Part shown: positions 1 through 5,920 of the stretch, one piece after another
Layout: every line of letters starts with the position of its first letter
Numbering within the stretch: position 1 is the first letter of the stretch
NCBI GenBank assembly: GCA_023230565.1
Contig: JALNXD010000082.1
Coordinates: 1 to 5,937 of the forward strand
Origin: Syntrophales bacterium
Lineage (GTDB): Bacteria; Desulfobacterota; Syntrophia; Syntrophales; UBA2210
Length of the DNA: 5,937 nt
Reading direction: 5' to 3'
Position numbers and translations under genes: made by a program
The notes under the pieces: generated by a model
What the model saw: the letters and a program-made list of their open reading frames with translations, nothing else
Told to the model about the DNA's origin: nothing
Databases searched by the model: none

Positions 1-1
1 C

Positions 2-1027
2 ACCGCCATGATCACCGGCACGGTGGACGGGAAGACTACGATCCCGAAATTCAAGGCGACCTTCAATAATGTGCTGACCTGTTTTTCGCCGGTATCAAAA
101 GATAAAGCGCTGCTTATGCCGGGGTCAACCAACCGCATCGACATCCTCATCGCCACCGATTGCATTTCCGAAGGTCAAAACCTCCAGGACTGCGATTACC
201 TGGTTAACTACGATATCCACTGGAATCCCGTCCGCATCATCCAGCGGTTCGGTCGGATAGATCGCATCGGTAGCCGGAATGCGCGGATACAATTGGTGAA
301 TTTCTGGCCGGATTTGACGCTGGATGATTACATCAACCTGAAAAGCCGCGTGGAAACCCGCATGAAGATATCCGTCATGACTTCCACCGGAGACGACGAC
401 CTGATCAATGCCGAGGAAAAAGGCGACCTTGAATACCGCAAAGCACAGCTCAAGCGCCTGCAGGAGGAAGTAGTTGATATCGAGGATATGTCCAGCGGCA
501 TTTCCATTATGGACCTGGGGTTGAATGAATTCCGCCTTGACCTGCTTGATTACATTAAGAATAACGGCGATTTGGACAAGACCCCCTTCGGGCTTCATGC
601 GGTAGTTCCCGCCAAGGACGATGCGCCCTCCGGCGTGATCTATGTATTAAGGAACATCAACGGCGGCGTGAATATCGACAACCAGAACCGGCTTCACCCG
701 TTCTATATGGTGTACATCGCGGACGACGGCGGGGTCGTTTGTGATCATCTTTCCCCGAAAGAAATGTTGGATAAAATGCGGTTTCTATGCAAGGGAAAGA
801 CAGCGCCTCTGGCAGACCTGTGCCGCGCGTTCAATCAGGAAACCAATGACGGCAGGGACATGCGCCTGCTTTCAGAATTGCTGAGCGACGCCATTAACTC
901 CATTATCGACGTGAAGGACGAAAGCGATATCGACAGCCTGTTCAAGAGCGGGGGTACCACCGCGCTGAACACGAACATAACAGGGTTGGATGATTTCGAG
1001 CTGATCTGTTTCCTTGTGGTACGCTGA
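2..1027 (+). CDS. SF2 helicase, SNF2/RapA-like, C-terminal part (5' end outside window)
   Basis: This is the C-terminal portion of a nucleic-acid-dependent ATPase/helicase. The frame is open to the left edge, so the ATG at 8 is probably internal and the gene starts upstream. Counting from that ATG, residues about 49-60 (ATDCISEGQNLQ) fit helicase motif V, and residues 79-89 (QRFGRIDRIGS) fit motif VI with its arginine finger. These are the hallmarks of the second RecA lobe in SNF2/RapA-type proteins. The Walker A and DEAD/DEAH motifs must lie before the window. A stretch of about 250 residues follows motif VI: first charged and helical (about 110-165), then a mixed region with no motif I recognise. 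The stop TGA at 1025-1027 lies 15 bases before the next start, consistent with an operon. Helicases of this kind sit next to DUF4391 and type III mod genes in defence loci. The exact job, DNA translocation or remodelling, is inferred. Confidence 0.9.
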   Translation, partial: TAMITGTVDGKTTIPKFKATFNNVLTCFSPVSKDKALLMPGSTNRIDILIATDCISEGQNLQDCDYLVNYDIHWNPVRIIQRFGRIDRIGSRNARIQLVNFWPDLTLDDYINLKSRVETRMKISVMTSTGDDDLINAEEKGDLEYRKAQLKRLQEEVVDIEDMSSGISIMDLGLNEFRLDLLDYIKNNGDLDKTPFGLHAVVPAKDDAPSGVIYVLRNINGGVNIDNQNRLHPFYMVYIADDGGVVCDHLSPKEMLDKMRFLCKGKTAPLADLCRAFNQETNDGRDMRLLSELLSDAINSIIDVKDESDIDSLFKSGGTTALNTNITGLDDFELICFLVVR

Positions 1028-1028
1028 C

Positions 1029-1034
1029 AGGAGG
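1029..1034 (+). promoter_or_regulatory. Shine-Dalgarno AGGAGG that fixes the DUF4391 start at 1043
   Basis: AGGAGG starts two bases after the helicase stop and lies 8 bases before the ATG at 1043. An in-frame GTG at 1034 overlaps the last base of this site, so it cannot be served by it. ATG 1043 is therefore the better start. Confidence 0.8.
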
Positions 1035-1042
1035 TGTCTCGC

Positions 1043-1705
1043 ATGCTTGAATTGCCGAGAGGAACAGTATTCAACCGGCGTATACCAAAGCAAAAGTTCT
1101 ACGAAAACCTGAATGTGACAGCGGAACTGAAGCGGATATTTGTGGAACAGATCAGTGTGATTTATTGGCGGAATAAAATCTCTCCCGCCACTGTGAACAT
1201 TGCTGCCGGGGAAACAGTTTCTGAAATTGAAGTGATAGAGATACGGCTGAATCAGCCCGGTCTTGACAAGCGCATATTGCAGTTGATTGACAGGGAGATA
1301 CCATACCATATTCTCTTTCTCCTTGTGTATAAGGAGCAAGTGCAGGCGTGGATCGGCTATAAGGAACAAAGCCAGGGCGGGACGGCGGCCTTCAAACCGG
1401 GCGCTTACTATCACACCGAATGGCAGCCTGTGGACAAATTGTCGCTGCGGCTGGACGGCCTTAACATGGATTCGGTGTATGAGAGCTTTATCCGGCAGAT
1501 TGCCGGGGAAAGGCTGGATAACAAAGCCGGAGACGGTTTGAAAGACGCGGTCGCCCGTGATGAACGGCGGCGTAAGCTGCAAAAAGAGATTGCCGCTCTG
1601 GAGAACAAAGTACGCCGTGAAAAGCAGTTCAATATACAGGTTGAGCTCAACAGCAAGTTAAAGCGGCTGAAGAAAGAACTGGAGGGGTTGAACACTTTAT
1701 GTTAA
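1043..1705 (+). CDS. DUF4391-like protein with C-terminal coiled coil
   Basis: This gene encodes a 220-residue soluble protein that I assign to the DUF4391 family from its overall look and its place directly after a helicase. The N-terminus (MLELPRGTVFNRRIPKQKFY) and the central 'IPYHILFLL' strand followed by 'AWIGYKEQ' resemble this family. The family's biochemical function is not established. Residues about 173-217 are rich in Lys, Arg, Glu and Leu in heptad-like spacing (for example LQKEIAALENKVRREKQ) and should form a coiled coil, suggesting oligomerisation or docking to the helicase or Mod. There is no signal peptide, transmembrane segment or obvious catalytic motif. The start is chosen for its spacing to AGGAGG at 1029-1034. 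The stop overlaps the ATPase ATG by 7 bases, so the two are probably translationally coupled. Base composition resembles the helicase, not the following ATPase. Confidence 0.7.
   Translation: MLELPRGTVFNRRIPKQKFYENLNVTAELKRIFVEQISVIYWRNKISPATVNIAAGETVSEIEVIEIRLNQPGLDKRILQLIDREIPYHILFLLVYKEQVQAWIGYKEQSQGGTAAFKPGAYYHTEWQPVDKLSLRLDGLNMDSVYESFIRQIAGERLDNKAGDGLKDAVARDERRRKLQKEIAALENKVRREKQFNIQVELNSKLKRLKKELEGLNTLC
1681..1687 (+). promoter_or_regulatory. Ribosome-binding site for the ATPase, inside the DUF4391 end
   Basis: GGAGGGG lies 11 bases before ATG 1699, within the last codons of the upstream gene. Together with the 7-base gene overlap it supports the start at 1699. Confidence 0.6.
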
Positions 1706-3951
1706 CGAAAATTGACATTTGCAATATCGCTACGTTTGGTAGCATAGTAACATTGATTGATGACTTAAAAAAGTTCAACTACTTTTTCGGCTCTAATGGC
1801 ACAGGCAAAACAACCATAAGCAAAGTGATCGCGGATTCCTCTCTGTTCCCAGAATGTAATCTCGTATGGGAGAACGGTATTGTAATGGAAACGCGGGTTT
1901 ATAACCGCGATTTCGTTTTAAAGAATTTTGATCAAAAGATACCGGGTGTATTTACGTTGGGTGAACAAGAAGTCGATACTCGGGACAAGATTGCAGCAGT
2001 AAAGGCTGATATAGATAAGCTGAATGGCGAGATAAAGGCTCTGACTAATACGCTTCAAGGCGATGATGGCAACAGTGGAAAAAAGAATAAATTATCTCAA
2101 CTTGAGACCGCCTATGCGGAGCGTTTTTGGTCTGCTAAACAAAAACATGAGGGGAAATTAGCCGGTGGACTTCGGGGTTATATGGGCAGCAAGAAAAACT
2201 TCAAAGATAAAGTTTTGGATGAATCCAAATCTAATAAAGCAGATTTGCGGCCTGTTGAAGAACTTGAATCAAGAGCAGCCACAGTGTATTCTGATTCATT
2301 GATACAAGCCCAAAGCATACAAATGATTCAGACCGTAAATTTGCTTTCCCTTGAAAAAGCACCGATTCTCGGAAAGAGAGTTATCGGAAAGGAAGATGTT
2401 GATATTGCGGCTATCATCAAGAAACTTGGAAACAGCGATTGGGTACGTCAAGGTCTTTCTTATTTTGAGGCCAATAATGGCGTGTGTCCTTTCTGTCAGC
2501 AGAAAACTGATGAAGATTTCGCAAAAAGTTTGAATGAATACTTTGATGAAGCCTTTGAACAGGATACTTCAGCGATAAATACTCTTATAACTGATTACAC
2601 TACTGAAAGCGAACGAATTCAACAACAGGTACAGGCGATTATCAATTTGAATTCCAAGTTTGTTGATGGCGAAAAACTCGAAAATGAAAAGAGACTGCTT
2701 GATTCAAAAATTGCTGTAAATGTTCAGCGGCTCGACCAAAAAAAGAAAGAGTCAAGCCAAGTCATTGAACTGGATTCACTTCAAAATGTTCTGGATGAGA
2801 TAGTTGCATTAATTGCCGCCGCAAACGCCAAAATTGATGAGCATAACGCTATTTTCCGTAACCTGGCAAGTGAAAAAACCATACTTACAGCACAAATATG
2901 GCGGCTTATAATCGAGGAATTAAAAGATACCATTGCTGACTATACCACCCAGAAAACAAATCTTTCTGCAGCGATTAAAAGTATACAGGAACAGTTGCAA
3001 ACAAAAAATGAAAAAAAGCGTACACAAGAATCTACACTTCGCGAACTGGAAAAACAAAATGTCAGTATCCAACCGACGCTTGATGGTATAAACAATCTGC
3101 TCGCTTCATTTGGGTTTACAAGTTTTAGATTGGCGAAAGGAACCGATGATAGGACATATAAATTGGTCAGAGCGAACGGCTCCGACGCACAGGATACATT
3201 GAGCGAGGGCGAAAGAAACTTCGTTGCGTTCCTCTATTTCTATCATTTGCTCAAAGGTAGTCATACTGAAAGCGGTATGACTGCTGATAAAGTAGTAATA
3301 TTCGATGACCCAGTTTCGAGCCTTGATAATGACGTTTTATTTGTAGTAAGTAGTTTGGTTCGAGAATTATATGAAGACATACGCCAGAAGAAAGGAACAA
3401 TTAAGCAATTATTCGTTCTGACACACAATGTGTATTTCCATAAAGAGGTAACCTACAGCTCCAATCGAAACAAAGATAATATCTTGAAAGACGAATCATT
3501 CTGGCTAATAAAAAAACGAGGAGACGATTCTTTTGTTGAACGGCAGACTTCGAACCCGATAAAGACCTCGTATGAATTACTTTGGGAGGAAGTCCGAGCG
3601 AAACCAGAGCAACGCAACAACGCAACAATCCAGAACACGCTACGACGAATACTTGAAAATTATTTCAAGCTGTTAGGCGGTACCCCGCTCAACGACCTGT
3701 ATACGCATTTTAAGGGCGACGATAGGATAAAATGCAAGGATTTATGCTCTTGGGTAAATGATGGATCACATGGCGGAGGAATACTTAGCGATGAGTATTA
3801 TTCTATGCCGGACGACACTACTGTCGAAAGGTACTTGCAAGTATTCAAAGAAACTTTCAAACAGTGTGATCATACTGCTCATTACAATATGATGATGGGC
3901 ATTGACCTTGAAACAGAGCAAGAGGAGGGAAGCGATAATGAACAAGCCTAA
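1699..3951 (+). CDS. AAA_13-family ATPase, PrrC/RloC-like, candidate anticodon nuclease
   Basis: A 750-residue cytoplasmic ABC/SMC-type ATPase. Seen in the sequence: Walker A GSNGTGKTT at residues 31-39; a first helical/coiled region at about 93-145; a CPFC pair at 263-266; a long coiled-coil region at about 285-460; an ABC signature LSEGER from 501; Walker B VVIFDDP with D536/D537 and a D-loop SSLD to 542; and a switch histidine in LTHN (H576). The C-terminal domain carries R649-x3-E653 (RRILE) and H691 (NDGSH). The order and rough spacing of these match the Arg-Glu-His triad known for the tRNA-cleaving PrrC nuclease (R320, E324, H356). The length and the coiled coil with CxxC resemble RloC more than the shorter PrrC. 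Nuclease activity is inferred. The alternative is an AAA_13 ATPase with another effector activity. The gene is much AT-richer than its upstream neighbours and overlaps mod by 14 bases, which suggests an acquired module now locked into the operon. Confidence 0.85.
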   Translation: MLTKIDICNIATFGSIVTLIDDLKKFNYFFGSNGTGKTTISKVIADSSLFPECNLVWENGIVMETRVYNRDFVLKNFDQKIPGVFTLGEQEVDTRDKIAAVKADIDKLNGEIKALTNTLQGDDGNSGKKNKLSQLETAYAERFWSAKQKHEGKLAGGLRGYMGSKKNFKDKVLDESKSNKADLRPVEELESRAATVYSDSLIQAQSIQMIQTVNLLSLEKAPILGKRVIGKEDVDIAAIIKKLGNSDWVRQGLSYFEANNGVCPFCQQKTDEDFAKSLNEYFDEAFEQDTSAINTLITDYTTESERIQQQVQAIINLNSKFVDGEKLENEKRLLDSKIAVNVQRLDQKKKESSQVIELDSLQNVLDEIVALIAAANAKIDEHNAIFRNLASEKTILTAQIWRLIIEELKDTIADYTTQKTNLSAAIKSIQEQLQTKNEKKRTQESTLRELEKQNVSIQPTLDGINNLLASFGFTSFRLAKGTDDRTYKLVRANGSDAQDTLSEGERNFVAFLYFYHLLKGSHTESGMTADKVVIFDDPVSSLDNDVLFVVSSLVRELYEDIRQKKGTIKQLFVLTHNVYFHKEVTYSSNRNKDNILKDESFWLIKKRGDDSFVERQTSNPIKTSYELLWEEVRAKPEQRNNATIQNTLRRILENYFKLLGGTPLNDLYTHFKGDDRIKCKDLCSWVNDGSHGGGILSDEYYSMPDDTTVERYLQVFKETFKQCDHTAHYNMMMGIDLETEQEEGSDNEQA
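3923..3928 (+). promoter_or_regulatory. Shine-Dalgarno AGGAGG for the mod N-terminus
   Basis: AGGAGG lies 9 bases before ATG 3938 and inside the acidic tail of the ATPase gene. It picks 3938 over the in-frame ATG at 3902, which lies deeper in the ATPase and has no such site. Confidence 0.8.
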
Positions 3952-4180
3952 ATTTGAAACGCCGAACCTGACCGCCGTAAATGTTGAAAAAATAATGGGG
4001 CTTTTCCCTGGAGTAGTAACCGAAGGAAAAGTGAATTTCGACCTGCTTCGCTCCCTGCTGGGTGACGAGGTATACGGAGATGAAGCATATGAGTTTACCT
4101 GGGTTGGTAAAAGAGCCGCTATAGCCGAGGCGGGCAGACCTATTCGTTATGACACTTCGTCCCTGCGTAGAGGAAAGTAA
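3938..4180 (+). pseudogene. mod: 5' part of type III mod methyltransferase, separated by a +1 frame break
   Basis: This frame begins with a strong ribosome site and encodes the usual Mod N-terminus: FPGVVTEGKVNFDLLRSLL, then WVGKRAAIAEAGRPIR. In related Mod proteins this runs straight into a TLRPC.EES segment. Here the first 70 codons (to 4147) are Mod-like. The frame then goes into unrelated residues (YDTSSLRRGK) and stops at 4178-4180. The expected continuation, TLRPCVEESKNW, is present in the next frame (+1) from 4149. Skipping a single base, for example T4148, joins the two into a protein of about 617 residues, a normal Mod length. Either the gene carries a one-base insertion, the sequence has an error, or the ribosome shifts here. 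No simple repeat of the type that drives phase variation is visible at the break. Confidence 0.75.
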
Positions 4181-5792
4181 AAACTGGGACAATACAGAAA
4201 ACCTCTATATAGAAGGCGACAACCTTGACGTGCTCAAGCTCCTTCAGGAAAGTTATCTTGGCAAGGTTAAGATGATTTACATAGACCCGCCATATAACAC
4301 TGGTAACGATTTTGTTTACCGTGATAACTTCACGCGAGACAAGGACGAATATGAAGAGGAAGCAGGCGTATACGATGAGGACGGCGACCGCTTGTTTCGA
4401 AACACCGAAAGAAACGGCCGGTTTCATTCCGATTGGTGCAATATGATGTATCCTCGGCTGGTGCTGGCACGGAGTTTATTGCGGGATGATGGCGTTATTT
4501 GTATTAGTATAGATGACTATGAAATTGATAATATGCGGAAGATATGCGGAGAAGTATTTGGAGAGAGTAATTTTGTAGCACAAATAATATGGCAAAGAAA
4601 ATATGCGGTGTCTAATGATGACCCTGGCATTGCATCAATGCACGAGTACATAATAGTTTATCAGAAAAGCCCGGTATTTGCTCGCAATCTTCTTCCGAGA
4701 ACCGAAAAACAATTGGTTAGATATAGAAATTTAGATAATGATCCACGCGGAGATTGGAGTTCTGACAATTATATAAGCAATAAATCGCGTTATGAACGGC
4801 CAACACTATGGTATCCGATTATCCATCCAAAGACTGGTGAGGAAGTTTGGCCAGATGAAAATGCTGTTTGGCGTTATTCTAAAGAAAAGCACGAGCAAAT
4901 GGTACGCGAGAATCGTTTGTATTGGGGACCGGACAATTCTTATGAAAGGCCGAGGATTAAACGATTTTTGTCCGAAGTCCAGCAGGGTGTTGTACCTTCA
5001 ACATGGTGGGCTTTTGAGGAGGTTGGCCACAATGATGAAGCAGTGAAGGAAACTGCAACAATACTCGGTAAAAAGGTTTTTTCAACGCCAAAGCCGGTAC
5101 GATTATTAAAGAAAATACTGTTTATCTGCTCATCAAATGATTGCTATGTATTAGATTTCTTCTCCGGCTCCGCAACAACAGCGCATGCGGTTATGCAACT
5201 CAACGCCGAGGACGGTGGCAACCGCAAATTCATTATGGTTCAATTACCCGAACCATGTCCCGAAGGCAGCGAAGCTGCCAAAGCAGGCTACGCCAACATC
5301 TGCGAAATCGGCAAGGAGCGCATCCGCCGCGCCGGGGAGAAGATCAAGGCCGACAACGCAGGCAAAGAGGGTATTGACGATCTCGACACTGGTTTCCGCG
5401 TCCTGAAGCTTGATTCAACCAACATGCGTGACGTTTACTATGCGGCGGGTGAATACACCCAGGATTTGATCGCCATGATGGAAGACAACATCAAGGACGA
5501 CCGCAACGATATGGATCTGCTCTACGCCTGTCTGCTGGATTGGGGTTTGCCCCTCTCCATGCCGCACACGAAGGAGAAGATTGGCGGTTTTACCGTTCAT
5601 ACATATAATGACGGCGATTTGATCGCCTGCTTTGATAAAAATATCAGCGACGTGGTGGTCAGGGAAATCGCCAAGCATCATCCGTTGCGCGCCGTGTTCA
5701 GCGATAATAGTTTCAGCAGCTCACCCGAAAAAAACAACGTGGAGGAAATTTTCAAATTATTAGCTCCGAACACCAGTGTGAGGGTGATTTGA
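4149..5792 (+). CDS. mod: Type III-like N6-adenine DNA methyltransferase (Mod), catalytic part
   Basis: This 547-residue frame holds the whole catalytic body of a beta-class adenine methyltransferase, which moves a methyl group from S-adenosylmethionine to the N6 of adenine in a target site. Visible parts are: NLYIEGDNLDVLKLLQ near the start; motif IV DPPYNTGNDF with D46-PPY; a target-recognition region between about residues 140 and 320; motif I DFFSGSATTAHAVMQ at 336-350, binding S-adenosylmethionine; then NAEDGGNRKFIMVQLPE; and the usual C-terminus, ending after IFKLLAPNTS. The IV-TRD-I order is that of type III Mod proteins, where Mod also provides site specificity for Res. It lacks the first 70 or so residues, which lie in another frame from 3938. 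ATG 4149 has only a poor ribosome site (GAGG about 18 bases away), so independent initiation is doubtful. The central part is AT-rich and the 3' part G+C-rich. Confidence 0.9.
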   Translation: MTLRPCVEESKNWDNTENLYIEGDNLDVLKLLQESYLGKVKMIYIDPPYNTGNDFVYRDNFTRDKDEYEEEAGVYDEDGDRLFRNTERNGRFHSDWCNMMYPRLVLARSLLRDDGVICISIDDYEIDNMRKICGEVFGESNFVAQIIWQRKYAVSNDDPGIASMHEYIIVYQKSPVFARNLLPRTEKQLVRYRNLDNDPRGDWSSDNYISNKSRYERPTLWYPIIHPKTGEEVWPDENAVWRYSKEKHEQMVRENRLYWGPDNSYERPRIKRFLSEVQQGVVPSTWWAFEEVGHNDEAVKETATILGKKVFSTPKPVRLLKKILFICSSNDCYVLDFFSGSATTAHAVMQLNAEDGGNRKFIMVQLPEPCPEGSEAAKAGYANICEIGKERIRRAGEKIKADNAGKEGIDDLDTGFRVLKLDSTNMRDVYYAAGEYTQDLIAMMEDNIKDDRNDMDLLYACLLDWGLPLSMPHTKEKIGGFTVHTYNDGDLIACFDKNISDVVVREIAKHHPLRAVFSDNSFSSSPEKNNVEEIFKLLAPNTSVRVI

Positions 5793-5793
5793 T

Positions 5794-5907
5794 ATGAAAC
5801 AGGAAGATAAAATGAACTGTTTCCAATTTGGAAACAGTTCAACCATTAAGGATTTTTTAATAGTTCAACTTGTGCAAAAAATGCACAAGTTCGTGAGGGT
5901 GCTGTAA
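5794..5907 (+). CDS. Tiny ORF of 37 residues after mod, uncertain
   Basis: ATG 5794 follows the mod stop after one base, and AGGG at 5781-5784 lies 9 bases before it, a usable ribosome site. The product begins MKQEDKMNCFQFGNSS and ends in KFVRVL. I do not recognise it with confidence. The phrase NSS...DFLIVQ is faintly like the N-terminus of RhuM-type proteins, which would make it a remnant of a truncated gene, but the similarity is too weak to rely on. Two strong hairpins fall inside the frame, so the stretch may be a regulatory or inserted element that happens to be open. It could instead be a small gene or leader peptide coupling mod to the gene at 5921. Confidence 0.3.
   Translation: MKQEDKMNCFQFGNSSTIKDFLIVQLVQKMHKFVRVL
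5813..5841. repeat. 29-base near-perfect palindrome (14-base arms, 1-base centre)
   Basis: The arms TGAACTGTTTCCAA and TTGGAAACAGTTCA are exact reverse complements around a single T. As DNA it is a large symmetric site that a dimeric regulator could bind. As RNA it would fold into a 12-base-pair stem with a 5-base loop. A run of six T lies 11 bases after it (5853-5858), too far for a classical intrinsic terminator on this strand. On the opposite strand TTTTAT comes directly after the stem. Confidence 0.75.
5867..5891. repeat. Second hairpin, 10-base arms with an A-only loop
   Basis: AACTTGTGCA (5867-5876) and TGCACAAGTT (5882-5891) are exact reverse complements separated by five A. No T-run follows on either strand, so it is not a standard terminator. 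It sits 16 bases before the G-rich ribosome site of the next gene, where a stem could influence translation or mark an operator. The octamer AGTTCAAC occurs at 5836-5843, at the end of the first palindrome, and again at 5862-5869, running into this hairpin. Confidence 0.7.
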
Positions 5908-5914
5908 GGGGGGG
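5908..5914 (+). promoter_or_regulatory. G7 tract forming the ribosome-binding region of the next gene
   Basis: Seven consecutive G follow the TAA of the small ORF. They lie 6 bases before ATG 5921 and act as the purine-rich ribosome site. A homopolymer here could change length by slippage and alter Shine-Dalgarno spacing. Confidence 0.5.
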
Positions 5915-5920
5915 AAGCGA

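Larger units (their letters stand above)
5778..5901 (+). repeat. Pair of 9-base direct repeats GTGAGGGTG bracketing the palindromic stretch
   Basis: GTGAGGGTG occurs at 5778-5786, near the end of mod, and at 5893-5901, near the end of the small ORF. The copies are 115 bases apart. In each case it is read as Val-Arg-Val, followed by one residue (Ile or Leu) and a stop. Collapsing the two copies would leave mod ending in VRVL-stop, 13 bases before the next gene's ATG. This suggests either an insertion with a target duplication or a slippage-type duplication. No terminal inverted repeats are visible at the edges, and a 9-base match could be chance. Confidence 0.4.

Noticed and set aside
125..598. 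Minus-strand open frame of 157 codons
   Set aside because: It is antisense to the helicase motifs V and VI region, and the product looks like a mirror of the coding frame with no recognised motif.
1034..1042. GTG start for the DUF4391 protein
   Set aside because: The GTG overlaps the AGGAGG site itself. ATG 1043 has correct spacing to it.
872..1582. Long minus-strand open frame of 236 codons
   Set aside because: It lies antisense across the helicase end and DUF4391 gene, both of which have recognisable protein sequence and good ribosome sites. Its product shows no recognisable motif.
3902..3937. Upstream ATG 3902 as the mod start
   Set aside because: There is no ribosome site before it and the extra 12 residues do not look Mod-like. 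AGGAGG at 3923-3928 points to ATG 3938.
4179..4183. The A5 run as a slippage site causing the mod frame break
   Set aside because: It lies after the point where the Mod-like sequence has already changed frame (about 4148), so it cannot explain the break.
5141..5406. Overlapping + strand frames of 73-78 codons inside the mod 3' half
   Set aside because: They are out-of-frame shadows in G+C-rich coding sequence, with low-complexity Arg-rich products.
4149..5792. Type I HsdM identity for the methyltransferase
   Set aside because: The order DPPY (motif IV), recognition region, then FSGSA (motif I) is beta-class, type III-like. HsdM is gamma-class with motif I before an NPPF/Y motif and a separate HsdS.
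5813..5858. Palindrome plus T6 as an intrinsic terminator for mod
   Set aside because: The T-run begins 11 bases after an AT-rich stem, unlike a classical terminator in which the T-run follows directly.
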